From NCBI GenBank assembly GCA_028875875.1, contig JAGWUV010000018.1, forward strand, positions 1-64,000: a stretch of DNA of 64,000 bases, written 5' to 3'. Below are positions 8,816-17,348 of this stretch, piece by piece; the stretch's first letter is position 1, and every line of letters begins with the position of its first letter. Source of the DNA: Bacteroidota bacterium. GTDB lineage: Bacteria; Bacteroidota; Bacteroidia; Chitinophagales; Chitinophagaceae. Position numbers and translations under genes: made by a program. The notes beneath the pieces are model-generated. The model was not told where the DNA came from. It searched no databases and saw only the letters and a program-made list of their open reading frames with translations.

Positions 8816-9745
8816 ATGATGAAGAGAATTTTTGCTGCGTTGATTTTGTTAAGCTTTTCCGATAACAGGTTGTGGGCAGGACAAGGCCAACCTGATAAGA
8901 ACTATCAAAAACATTCTTTAAAACGAATTGTAATAGATGCCGGGCATGGTGGCAGTGATTATGGTGCATCAGGAAGTAAATCTCATGAAAAAGATATCAC
9001 CCTGGCCGTTGCCCTGGAATTACAAAAAGCCATTAATGATCAAATGCCGGATGTTGATGTTTACATGACGAGAACAACGGATGTATTTGACAGGGTTACA
9101 GTGAAAGCCAGTAAAGCCAATGCGGCCAAAGGCGATCTTTTTGTTTCTATCCACTGTAATGACGCTGGCCGTATCAGGCACACCGAAATAGAGGGTTATA
9201 AAACGGTTACCCGAAAAAGAAAGGGTAAAAAAGTAACCTCTAAAGTTCCTATTTACCACTCGTGGACAACCCCTAACCCCGCCAAGGGAACAGAAACTTA
9301 TATATGGGGAGTGAATAAAGATGATGATAAGGAAAAAGCAGTTAGAGAAGGGGATAATGAGGTACTGGATAGTTTATCCGCCAAAGAATTGAAGAATTTC
9401 GATCCGAATGATCCTGCTCAAATACTGGCTATTTCTTTACGTACCCAGCAATATGCGGAAAGAAGCCGTAACCTGGCCATTACGGTAGAAGATGAGTTTG
9501 CCAAATCTGGAAGGATAAGCCGTGGTGCAAGGCAGCGAAACGAAAAGGGCATTTGGGTATTACAGGCAACCAATATGCCCGCGATTTTAATTGAGGTAGG
9601 TTTCCTCTCAAATCCTGAAGAAGAAGATTATCTCATGAGTAAAGAAGGGCAGGAAGAAACAGCTAATACCATTGTTAGAGCGCTGAAACGATACAAATAT
9701 TCTCTCGACAATAAACTTCTCAGCAACAAACAACAGCAGAAATAA
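8816..9745 (+). CDS. N-acetylmuramoyl-L-alanine amidase (Amidase_3, AmiC type)
   Basis: A 309-residue cell-wall hydrolase that cleaves the amide bond between N-acetylmuramic acid and L-alanine of the stem peptide in the periplasm. A short hydrophobic N-terminus (about residues 3-20) is the likely signal. The catalytic zinc domain shows IVIDAGHGGSDYGA (first His ligand), KDITLAVALELQK (Glu ligand region), FVSIHCNDA (second His) and near the end AILIEVGFLSNPEE (catalytic Glu). An insertion of about 70 residues between the two halves (around 110-190) is common in Bacteroidota enzymes. Start is ATG 8816 or the adjacent ATG 8819. A divergent lptD and a downstream MCE gene place it in an envelope block. 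Confidence 0.93.
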   Translation: MMKRIFAALILLSFSDNRLWAGQGQPDKNYQKHSLKRIVIDAGHGGSDYGASGSKSHEKDITLAVALELQKAINDQMPDVDVYMTRTTDVFDRVTVKASKANAAKGDLFVSIHCNDAGRIRHTEIEGYKTVTRKRKGKKVTSKVPIYHSWTTPNPAKGTETYIWGVNKDDDKEKAVREGDNEVLDSLSAKELKNFDPNDPAQILAISLRTQQYAERSRNLAITVEDEFAKSGRISRGARQRNEKGIWVLQATNMPAILIEVGFLSNPEEEDYLMSKEGQEETANTIVRALKRYKYSLDNKLLSNKQQQK

Positions 9746-9793
9746 GTTTTTATTTTAACACAGGCATGTTTTTCACCTGAGGGCAATAAACCT

Positions 9794-9801
9794 TAGTTTT
9801 G
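9794..9801 (+). promoter_or_regulatory. -7 element of the mlaD-like gene promoter
   Basis: TAGTTTTG is an exact TAnnTTTG match whose last base is only five bases before the ATG at 9807. Transcription from it would start at or within a base or two of that ATG, that is a leaderless or nearly leaderless mRNA. Confidence 0.7.
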
Positions 9802-9806
9802 TGCCC

Positions 9807-10811
9807 ATGAAGATTTCTAACGAAACTAAAGTGGGGGCTTTAACAGCCATTGCTATCACAATGCTGATACTCGGTTTTAATTTCCTGAAAGGGAGAAGTT
9901 TATTTAAAACCGGTAATTTTTTATATGCCAAATATCCTGATGCAAAAGGACTGATGGTTTCAAATCCCGTTTATATCAATGGATTCCAGGTTGGAAATGT
10001 ATTTGATATTGAAAATGAAGATGATAACCTGAAGAATATTGTAGTAACCATCAAATTGAAAACTTATTACAATATCCCTTCTACCTCTGTTGCTACCATA
10101 AAGGATAATCCGTTGGGTTCTCCAAGTATTTCTATCAGCCTCGGATCTGATACAAAATTTTTACAAACAGGTGATACTTTAAAAACAATGGCTGATGATG
10201 GTTTATTGGGAAACCTTGCCAATAAAATTGCTCCGGTAAGTGATCAACTTAAATCTACCTTGCATTCTTTAGATAGTGTTCTAAAAAATGTAAATACCAT
10301 TTTCGATCCCAATACCAAACATAATTTGCAGGAAACCATCGCTAATATTAATAAAACAACAGCCAGCCTAACTGTTTCGGCCGCTGCCATACAAGCCATG
10401 CTGAATGAACAAAGCGGGTCCATAAATCAATCCATGCAAAACATTCAGAGCATAACAAAAAATCTTGCTAACAACAACGATAAGGTAACGCAAACATTAT
10501 CAAACATACAAACCACATCCGATCATCTATCCAAAGCCGATATCAATGGGGCCGTTGCTTCGCTGAAAGAGGCGGTTGATCAACTGAATACTACTCTCAC
10601 CAAAGTAAACTCTACCAATGGCTCATTGGGCTTATTAATGAATGATAAAGCACTGTATAATAATCTTAACAACACCGTTCGCAGCGCTAATATCTTAATG
10701 GATGATCTTCGGGCCCATCCTAAACGTTACGTAAGTATTTCTGTTTTTGGGAAGAAAGATAAGAGCGGACCTTTAATGGCTCCTTTGAATGATTCAACCA
10801 AACAGCATTAA
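9807..10811 (+). CDS. MlaD/MCE-domain lipid-transport protein
   Basis: A 334-residue protein with an N-terminal membrane anchor (about residues 7-27, VGALTAIAITMLILGFNF) followed by one MCE (mammalian cell entry, MlaD) domain at about 35-115, recognisable by the strand pattern around AKGLMVSNPVYINGFQVGNV and IPSTSVATIKDNPLGSPSI. A long helical, Asn/Ser/Thr-rich tail follows. MCE proteins form hexameric rings in the periplasm that shuttle phospholipid between membranes with an MlaE/MlaF ABC transporter, which is not in this window. The GTG at 9801 is also in frame but lies in the promoter element, so ATG 9807 is used. The OstA-like gene begins one base after the stop. Confidence 0.9.
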   Translation: MKISNETKVGALTAIAITMLILGFNFLKGRSLFKTGNFLYAKYPDAKGLMVSNPVYINGFQVGNVFDIENEDDNLKNIVVTIKLKTYYNIPSTSVATIKDNPLGSPSISISLGSDTKFLQTGDTLKTMADDGLLGNLANKIAPVSDQLKSTLHSLDSVLKNVNTIFDPNTKHNLQETIANINKTTASLTVSAAAIQAMLNEQSGSINQSMQNIQSITKNLANNNDKVTQTLSNIQTTSDHLSKADINGAVASLKEAVDQLNTTLTKVNSTNGSLGLLMNDKALYNNLNNTVRSANILMDDLRAHPKRYVSISVFGKKDKSGPLMAPLNDSTKQH

Positions 10812-10812
10812 C

Positions 10813-12438
10813 ATGCGGTTTATAAGATGGATAGTTGTTACATTAATACTGCTCTTCTTTGTTCAAAATAGCTTTGCACAAAGAAGAGGCGGAGACACGG
10901 TATTACCTGGGAAACTTATCGAATTCATTCAAAGTGACCGCTATATTTTCCAGGATAAGGATACGATTGGAAAATTTATTTCTCTTGCTGGTCATGCCCG
11001 TGTTCGACAGGAAAAAACATTGATTGATGCCGATAGCATGTCTCTCAACCAGAAAGACAATATTCTTGAAGCCTTTGGTAATGTTCACATCAATGATGCA
11101 GACAGCGTAAACACGTATTCTCAATACCTGAAATATTTAGGGAAAGAAAAAAAAGCTTTTCTAAACAAGAAAGTAAAGCTTACTGATGGCAAAGGTGTAC
11201 TTACAACTGATGATCTTGAGTATGATACACAATTGAAGATTGGAAAATATTTTAACGGCGGGAAACTGGTTAATGGCAAAACCGTTTTAACCAGCCAGGA
11301 AGGTTATTACTATGGCGATACGAGAGATGTTTATTTTAAACAAAAGGTTGTGTTGAAAGATCCTGAGTATAAAATTTATACAGACACATTACTCTATAAT
11401 CTCAATACAGATATCAGCACCTTTGTTAGTCCAACTACTATTTATAACGGCAAACGTATCATTAAAACAAAAGATGGGTATTACGATTTAAAGAAGAAGA
11501 AAGGCAATTTTGGGAAACGACCGTTCATTGATGATAGTACATACACTTTCACTGCTGATGCAATGGCATTTGATGATAGTACCGGCTTGGGAGAATTTGA
11601 GGGCAATGCTGTATACAAAAGCAAAGACTCTGTAGGCGGTTATGATATTATTGCAGGTAATATTAAAACTAATAGAAAGAAAGATGCTTTTTTAGCTACG
11701 CAAAAGCCCATTCTTTTTATCAAACAGAACGGAGATACTATTTATGTAAGCGCCGATACGCTATACTCAGCAAGAATAACCGACCTGAAGAAAACGAGAA
11801 ATGTTCCTTCGATACGAGACAGCATAGGCATTTCAAAAGACAGTTTACAAGCCAAACCAGATAGTACAAAGGATCGGTTCTTTGAAGCATATTATCATGT
11901 TAAAATTTATTCAGATTCACTACAGGCATTGGGAGATAGTTTGTTCTATTCTCTGGCAGATTCAACTTTTCGGTTGCTAAAAAATCCGGTAGCATGGACA
12001 CAGCAAAATCAAATAACAGGAGATACAATGTATTTGTATTTGCAGAATAAAAAACCAGAACGCATATACGTATTTGAAAATGCTTTAACAATAAGTAAGG
12101 AAGGTCAAGGCTATTACAACCAGGTAAAAGGGAACAGCATTAACGGATATTTTAAAGGCGGAAAAATTAACCTGCTGAAAACTAAAGGCACGCCTGCTGA
12201 AAATGTTTATTATGCCGTAGATGACAATAAAAAATTTATTGGAGTCAATAAATCAAGTTCCGATGCGATATATGTGTATTTTGATAATGGTAAGGCGCAG
12301 AAAGTAGTACTGCTTAATAATCTGGAAGGAACTATGTATCCTATGAGACAAGCCGACCATCAATCTCTCCGGGTACGAAATTTTAAATGGTTAGAAGATT
12401 TACGTCCCAAATCAAAGTTTGATATTCTACTAAATTAA
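10813..12438 (+). CDS. OstA/LptA-like periplasmic protein
   Basis: A 541-residue exported protein: signal peptide FIRWIVVTLILLFFVQNSFAQ, then repeated beta-rich OstA-like modules with sequences such as LIDADSMSLNQKDNILEAFG and KIYTDTLLYNLNTD, in which strands alternate with Asp-rich turns. This matches the OstA-like (OstA_2) proteins of Bacteroidota, relatives of LptA that may form the periplasmic bridge carrying LPS to LptD. It is several times longer than E. coli LptA. An upstream in-frame codon at 10789 would overlap mlaD; ATG 10813 directly precedes the signal peptide and is preferred. Probably cotranscribed with the MCE gene. The LptA role is inferred from family and context. Confidence 0.82.
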   Translation: MRFIRWIVVTLILLFFVQNSFAQRRGGDTVLPGKLIEFIQSDRYIFQDKDTIGKFISLAGHARVRQEKTLIDADSMSLNQKDNILEAFGNVHINDADSVNTYSQYLKYLGKEKKAFLNKKVKLTDGKGVLTTDDLEYDTQLKIGKYFNGGKLVNGKTVLTSQEGYYYGDTRDVYFKQKVVLKDPEYKIYTDTLLYNLNTDISTFVSPTTIYNGKRIIKTKDGYYDLKKKKGNFGKRPFIDDSTYTFTADAMAFDDSTGLGEFEGNAVYKSKDSVGGYDIIAGNIKTNRKKDAFLATQKPILFIKQNGDTIYVSADTLYSARITDLKKTRNVPSIRDSIGISKDSLQAKPDSTKDRFFEAYYHVKIYSDSLQALGDSLFYSLADSTFRLLKNPVAWTQQNQITGDTMYLYLQNKKPERIYVFENALTISKEGQGYYNQVKGNSINGYFKGGKINLLKTKGTPAENVYYAVDDNKKFIGVNKSSSDAIYVYFDNGKAQKVVLLNNLEGTMYPMRQADHQSLRVRNFKWLEDLRPKSKFDILLN

Positions 12439-12471
12439 GATAAGAAAGCAAGGATTCTGTAAATTGCCTAC

Positions 12472-13668
12472 ATGAGAAAGGCATTTAAGCAAGTATTTAT
12501 AAATCCGCTACTTGAATTCATCCACGATAGTAAAGCTATTGGCATTACACTACTTTTCTCAACGGCAATCTCTTTAATCCTTTCCAATATTGCAGGTTCC
12601 ATAGGTTCAGCATATCAACACCTGTGGAATTTTTCTTTTGATGGAAATGAGGCACATCACTGGCAACTGGGTTTTCTTTCATTACCCAACTCCCCTCTTC
12701 TGCTCATCAACGATTTTTTAATGGCTATTTTCTTTTTGATGGCCGGGATGGAGATAAAGAGAGAAATGCTTCAGGGAGAATTGTCATCAATTCAAAAATC
12801 AATCCTTCCTGTAGCAGCAGCTATTGGAGGAATGATTGCACCTGCCTTACTATTTGCACTTTTTAATAAAGGAACAGATGCTATAAGAGGATGGGCCATT
12901 CCTATGGCAACGGATATAGCTTTTACCTTGGGTGTTGCCTCTTTATTGGGAAAGAGAGTTCCTGTATCACTCAAAATTTTTTTAACAGCTTTAGCCATTA
13001 TTGATGATCTCGGCGCCATCATTGTTATTGCATTATTCTATGGTGGAAAAATACAATGGTCTTATCTCGTTGCAGCTGTGATCATTGTTCTTGTACTTTA
13101 TTTTCTTACCAAAAGAAAAAAAGCATTTGGCATTTTTCATTGGCTGCTCGGAATAGTGCTTTGGTATTGTATGTTTAACTCTGGTATTCATGCTACCATT
13201 GCCGGCGTAGTGTTCGCCTTTTTTATTCCTCTGGAAAAGTTGAAAACATTTGAACTAAAACTGCATGTTCCTGTATATTTTTTTATTATACCACTTTTTG
13301 CATTAGCCAATACTGCCATCATCCTACCTCCTCATTTCACAGAGGCGCTAACAGGCAGTATGTGTTGGGGAATTATCGTAGGCTTACTAGTGGGAAAACC
13401 ACTTGGTATTTGCGGCATCTCCTACCTTTTCACCCAAAAGAAATGGGCATCTTTACCCAATGGCGTTAGCTGGAAACAAATGATTGGAGCCGGGATTCTT
13501 GCCGGGATTGGCTTTACCATGAGCATATTTATTGCAACCTTGGCTTATGATACGATTGATAAGGAAAACACAGCCAAGATTTCTGTTTTGATAGCTTCCG
13601 CAGTTTCTATGTTCCTTGGTTCTGTTTGGATCAGATTTAACCCGTTAAAAGATCTTAGCAAAAACTGA
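12472..13668 (+). CDS. nhaA: Na+/H+ antiporter NhaA
   Basis: A 398-residue integral inner-membrane protein with the NhaA family's N-terminal FLMAGMEIKREMLQGELS, the PMATDIAFTLGV helix and ALAIIDDLGAIIVIALFY, whose paired Asp residues are the ion-binding site (D163/D164 in E. coli). About 12 hydrophobic segments are visible. It exports Na+ (or Li+) in exchange for protons, for pH and sodium homeostasis. It lies 33 bases after the OstA-like gene on the same strand and may be read from the same transcript. A shared hairpin terminator follows. Confidence 0.96.
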   Translation: MRKAFKQVFINPLLEFIHDSKAIGITLLFSTAISLILSNIAGSIGSAYQHLWNFSFDGNEAHHWQLGFLSLPNSPLLLINDFLMAIFFLMAGMEIKREMLQGELSSIQKSILPVAAAIGGMIAPALLFALFNKGTDAIRGWAIPMATDIAFTLGVASLLGKRVPVSLKIFLTALAIIDDLGAIIVIALFYGGKIQWSYLVAAVIIVLVLYFLTKRKKAFGIFHWLLGIVLWYCMFNSGIHATIAGVVFAFFIPLEKLKTFELKLHVPVYFFIIPLFALANTAIILPPHFTEALTGSMCWGIIVGLLVGKPLGICGISYLFTQKKWASLPNGVSWKQMIGAGILAGIGFTMSIFIATLAYDTIDKENTAKISVLIASAVSMFLGSVWIRFNPLKDLSKN

Positions 13669-13681
13669 ACTCAATAAAAAA

Positions 13682-13703
13682 GCAGGGCACTTTGGCTCCC
13701 TGC
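13682..13703. terminator. Probable bidirectional terminator between nhaA and lysC
   Basis: GCAGGG (13682-13687) and CCCTGC (13698-13703) pair around a ten-base loop, with an A-run before and a short T-run after, so it can act for the two converging genes. Confidence 0.65.
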
Positions 13704-13732
13704 CTTTCACTATCATTAAAAGGTGTAAGTTT

Positions 13733-15052
13733 TTATAACCCAAAAACGCCTTTATTCAGTAATTGTAATGTTTGCTTTTTGTAAGACGCAGGAATTAGGA
13801 TAGAAATATTATGCTTGCTTCCACCGTAACTTACCATACGCACAGGCACGGGGGCCAATGCATCAAATACTTTTTTGATTGCATCTGCAGTATGTGTTAA
13901 TTCATTTCCAACAATAGAAACAATGGTTTGATCCTTATCCAATTCCACTGTTCCGAATGGTTCAAGTTCTTTTATAATTTCAGCCAAATGAGCATCGCTA
14001 TCAATAGTAACAGATACGGCAACTTCTGATGTTGTGATCATATCGATAGGCGTTTTGTATTTCTCGAACACCTCGAATACTTTCCTTAAAAAGCCGTAAG
14101 CAAGTAACATACGACTGCTCTTAATATTAATAGCAATGATGCCATCTTTTGCAGCTACAGCTTTAGGTCCTTCCTCAGAAACATTTTCTTGTATGGTTGT
14201 TCCTTTAGCTTCAGGTTGCATAGTATTTAGCAATTTCACCGGAACATTGGTTTGCTGTGCAGGCCAGATACATGTGGGATGTAAAATTTTAGCACCGAAA
14301 TAGGCTAATTCTGCAGCTTCATCAAAACTCAATACATCAATAGGCACTGTTTTGTCAACCACACGTGGGTCATTGTTATGCATACCATCAATATCTGTCC
14401 ATATTTCACATACAGATGCATGAATCGCAGCTGCAACCAATGAAGCGGTATAATCACTTCCACCACGTTTCAAATTATCCACCTCACCCCTTGCATTTTT
14501 ACAGATATATCCTTGTGTAATGAATAATTTTTTAGCGGCATTCTGCTGCAACAATGCAGATAATTTTTGACTGATAGCGCTAAGATTAGGCTCTTCATTT
14601 GCATCTATGCTCATAAACTCAAGAGCAGGCAGCAACATATGATCTATCTCTTTTTCTTCCAAGTACACACTAAACATTTTAGTGCTCATTAACTCACCCT
14701 GTGCAAGGATATCTTTATTCAACGCCTCACTGAAAGAAATCTTTAAGATAATATTCAAAAACTCAAAATGTTCGGTTACAACGGCATTAGCTTTAGCCCG
14801 TGCAGCCTCTGTAACCACCAACTCTTTTACAAAATTTCTGTAATGTGCCTCCAGTTCATCGATTTTTTGTTTGGCATTTTCACGTTTACCCGTTGCCAAA
14901 GAATCGCTGATAGCTACCAATGTGTTGGTTGTTCCACTGAGTGCACTTAGTACAACAATTTTCGCCTCGTTATCTTTTGTGATCAGTTGAGCTACCTGGT
15001 GCATACGTTCCGGCTTCCCTACACTGGTACCGCCGAATTTCATTACTTTCAT
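13733..15052 (-). CDS. lysC: Aspartate kinase (monofunctional)
   Basis: A 439-residue aspartokinase that phosphorylates aspartate, the first step toward lysine, threonine, methionine and diaminopimelate. KVMKFGGTSVGKPERM is the nucleotide-binding start. RGGSDYTASLVAA and IWTDIDGMHNNDPRVV form the aspartate and ATP site. The C-terminal 130 residues are the paired ACT domains (MITTSEVAVSVTIDS, IVSIVGNEL) used for feedback inhibition by end products. There is no homoserine dehydrogenase fusion. Gene symbol follows the lysine-sensitive type, but which amino acid inhibits it is not known. A perfect -7 element lies 41 bases upstream, and an inverted repeat spans the leader. Confidence 0.94.
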   Translation of the reverse strand: MKVMKFGGTSVGKPERMHQVAQLITKDNEAKIVVLSALSGTTNTLVAISDSLATGKRENAKQKIDELEAHYRNFVKELVVTEAARAKANAVVTEHFEFLNIILKISFSEALNKDILAQGELMSTKMFSVYLEEKEIDHMLLPALEFMSIDANEEPNLSAISQKLSALLQQNAAKKLFITQGYICKNARGEVDNLKRGGSDYTASLVAAAIHASVCEIWTDIDGMHNNDPRVVDKTVPIDVLSFDEAAELAYFGAKILHPTCIWPAQQTNVPVKLLNTMQPEAKGTTIQENVSEEGPKAVAAKDGIIAINIKSSRMLLAYGFLRKVFEVFEKYKTPIDMITTSEVAVSVTIDSDAHLAEIIKELEPFGTVELDKDQTIVSIVGNELTHTADAIKKVFDALAPVPVRMVSYGGSKHNISILIPASYKKQTLQLLNKGVFGL

Positions 15053-15058
15053 GTGAGC

Positions 15059-15102
15059 GTACTTTTACAAGTGTTGATTAATTTTTCGAGGTGCAAAAGT
15101 AC
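15059..15102 (-). promoter_or_regulatory. lysC promoter and leader with flanking inverted repeat
   Basis: The minus strand has TACTTTTG (15094-15101), an exact -7 element, predicting a leader of about 35 nt. The element sits inside an inverted repeat: GTACTTTT (15059-15066 on +) and AAAAGTAC (15095-15102 on +), 28 bases apart. The promoter half is well supported. Any regulatory role of the repeat is inference. Confidence 0.55.
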
Positions 15103-15157
15103 AGTCAACCCACAAATAAGAAAGAAAGTTTTTTGCGAACAGTTGTTAGCATAAAAG

Positions 15158-15400
15158 TTAGATCTTATCTGCCTGTTTGCTCTCATCCATTTTAGTTCTT
15201 ACAAAAGAAAGCAACTCCATTAAAACAAAGAAAACAGGGATTAAGAAAACGGTTGCCAAAACGGTCTCAACAAAATTGGTAGGTGCATATTGCAGATCGA
15301 AACCCACTTCCAGCAAGTAGACCAAAATTAAAAGTGCCATTACAAGTAAGATGACCGCGAATAAAAGGCGTAATGTTTGAAGAAGGAAAAGCTTTTTCAT
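15158..15400 (-). CDS. Small two-helix membrane protein of unknown function
   Basis: An 80-residue protein with two clear hydrophobic helices (about residues 10-32 and 42-65), separated by a short loop and ending in a charged tail rich in Lys and Asp. ATG start, no signal peptidase site, so probably an inner-membrane protein. I do not recognise a family. It stands alone between lysC and holA on the same strand, with 105 and 124 bases on either side, so it probably has its own promoter. Coding potential is supported by the coherent helix-loop-helix pattern and clean borders. Function unknown. Confidence 0.65.
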   Translation of the reverse strand: MKKLFLLQTLRLLFAVILLVMALLILVYLLEVGFDLQYAPTNFVETVLATVFLIPVFFVLMELLSFVRTKMDESKQADKI

Positions 15401-15524
15401 GCGTGGTTAGTTTTGGTGTATAGAATACTTTTCATGTGCCAACCAACCGTTGCACTAATCTAAGAAAATTTTTCAAAAAATTAACATTGAAGAGAAAATA
15501 AAAAAGGAAGAAGAAAAATGAAGA

Positions 15525-16523
15525 TCAATTCATCATTTTCACAATCATCTCTTTCATCAAACCGGCATCTGAGGTTCCGGCATCGTGTACGCCAACGCTC
15601 CTTAAATTGTATTCATGCAGCAATAATAATATTCTTTCAACCCCCTGGTAGTTATAGGTTCTTGCAGCCTGCAAATAATCACGAATAAAATAAGGGTTAA
15701 TACCAAGCGCCGAAGCCAGGCCTTTTTCATCATTTGTACCGGCGCCAAACACCATAAAAACTTTACTGAAAAAATTATAAAGTGCCGGCAACAACATTTG
15801 AATTGGTGCTGCTTTAGGATTAGCATCGAAATACTGGATGATGCGAACCGCTTTGGATAAATCTTTTTTGGCGATTGCATCCTGCATCTCAAATACATTA
15901 AACTCTTTACTTACACCAATATAATTTTCGATATCATCCTCGGTAATATTCTTTCTCCCGGCCAGATTCACTACCAGTTTCTCTACTTCATTTTCTATAC
16001 GGCTAAGATCATTCCCTATATGATCTACCATTAAAAACAAAGCTTTCTGCGTAATCGTTAACCCGTGTTGTTGTACAATACTGTTCGTCCAATCGGGTAA
16101 TTGGTTATCGTATATTTTTTTTGTGGAAAGAAGCTCCCCCTTCTGTTTTAGCACCTTAGCCAGTTTGCTTCTGCCATCTACCTTCTTGTCTTTATAACTT
16201 ACAACGAAAACGGTAGAAGTAAGCGGATTTTCAATGTAAGCTTCAAGTTTATCTATATCACGCATATGCTGCGCTTCCTTAAGTAACACAACCTGCCTTT
16301 CAGCAAACATAGGATAACGCCGGCAGGCATTGATCACAGCGACCCAATCTGCATCGCGTCCATAAAAAACAGTGAGGTTAAATCCCTTTTCAGATTCGGG
16401 AAGAATTTTGTGTTCCGCATAAGCTACAACCTGATCTATGAAGTAGGCTTCCTCTCCTTCCAGCCAATAAACCGGTTTGAATATACCTTTCTTCCAATCA
16501 GACAGTATTTTTTCTGCGCTCAT
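15525..16523 (-). CDS. holA: DNA polymerase III, delta subunit
   Basis: A 332-residue protein matching HolA, the clamp-loader subunit that opens the beta sliding clamp. It begins SAEKILSDWKKG, then PVYWLEGEEAYFIDQVV (AAA+-like N-terminal domain without a working Walker motif, as usual for delta), RYPMFAERQVVLLKEAQ, and the C-terminal helical collar (IENEVEKLVVNLAGRK, FNVFEMQDAIAKKD). An in-frame TTG at 16532 is the end of a promoter-like GATATTTG (16530-16537), so ATG 16523, six bases beyond it, is chosen. It lies 53 bases downstream of the exonuclease gene on the same strand. Confidence 0.9.
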   Translation of the reverse strand: MSAEKILSDWKKGIFKPVYWLEGEEAYFIDQVVAYAEHKILPESEKGFNLTVFYGRDADWVAVINACRRYPMFAERQVVLLKEAQHMRDIDKLEAYIENPLTSTVFVVSYKDKKVDGRSKLAKVLKQKGELLSTKKIYDNQLPDWTNSIVQQHGLTITQKALFLMVDHIGNDLSRIENEVEKLVVNLAGRKNITEDDIENYIGVSKEFNVFEMQDAIAKKDLSKAVRIIQYFDANPKAAPIQMLLPALYNFFSKVFMVFGAGTNDEKGLASALGINPYFIRDYLQAARTYNYQGVERILLLLHEYNLRSVGVHDAGTSDAGLMKEMIVKMMN

Positions 16524-16576
16524 AGGCTGCAAATATCTAACAGGACAGCCTAAGAACGATGAAGGTTATTCAGATA

Positions 16577-17293
16577 TTATCCAGATATCACCTGCACGCA
16601 ACTATCCGGCAAAAGAGGAATATTGTGAAAACGGAGAATTACATTGGCGGTAACAACAACATCCCGCTGGCAATATTCTGCAATGCGTTCTATATCCCGC
16701 TCTTTATAATACACGTCTTTCACCATGCTGCCGTCCATATCTGTTTTAGAAGTTGGTATGCCCAGCACATTGGCCAGCAAATGCAGGGAAACATAATTTT
16801 TATTATCCCCAAATTTCCACCAGCTAAGCGTATCGAACATTTTTACTTCCCAAGGCCGTTTATCATGTAATTGCAAATAAGAGGGCAGCGGTAATTGATG
16901 AATAAGCAACCGCCGGCAGATATAAGGAATATCAAACTCCCTTATATTATGCCCTGCAAACTGAAAATTTTTATGATGCTGGTACATCTTATCGCATAAA
17001 GCAACAAATGACTGTAAAACCGATCTTTCATCATCTCCATAAATACTTTTCATCCGTAAGCACCATTGTTTATGCTCATCCTGATAAAAAAAGGCCGTAG
17101 AAATACATATTATTTTTCCAAATTCAGCCAGTATTCCTGCTTTTTGCTGATAGCTTTCCTCGGCTGATATATTTTCTGGCACGGTTTTAGAAATCTTATC
17201 CAACCAGAGACGTTGCCAACCTTCAGCTAGCATAGAAAACTGTTCAACCCCCGGTACCGTTTCAATATCAAGTATTAATAAATGTTCAAGCAT
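16577..17293 (-). CDS. DEDDy-type 3'-5' exonuclease (PolB-like exonuclease domain)
   Basis: A 238-residue stand-alone exonuclease of the DnaQ-like superfamily (DNA_pol_B_exo2 type). ExoI is LLILDIETVPG (Asp and Glu metal ligands), ExoII is AGHNIREFDIPYI (Asp), ExoIII is IAEYCQRDVVVT, whose Tyr-x3-Asp marks the DEDDy group. It probably trims 3' ends of DNA or RNA in repair or processing; the true substrate is unknown. ATG 17293 is used because the in-frame TTG at 17305 sits in a promoter-like stretch (TATAACTTG) and would add only four residues. It is next to holA on the same strand and divergent from the coiled-coil pair. Confidence 0.85.
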   Translation of the reverse strand: MLEHLLILDIETVPGVEQFSMLAEGWQRLWLDKISKTVPENISAEESYQQKAGILAEFGKIICISTAFFYQDEHKQWCLRMKSIYGDDERSVLQSFVALCDKMYQHHKNFQFAGHNIREFDIPYICRRLLIHQLPLPSYLQLHDKRPWEVKMFDTLSWWKFGDNKNYVSLHLLANVLGIPTSKTDMDGSMVKDVYYKERDIERIAEYCQRDVVVTANVILRFHNIPLLPDSCVQVISG

Positions 17294-17348
17294 AACTGAA
17301 AACAAGTTATATAAAAAAATATTATTTAACCAATAAAAATTAATCGTT

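Noticed and set aside
15053-15101. Possible lysine riboswitch upstream of lysC
   Set aside because: The leader is only about 35 nt, too short for an L-box, and no conserved L-box elements are visible.
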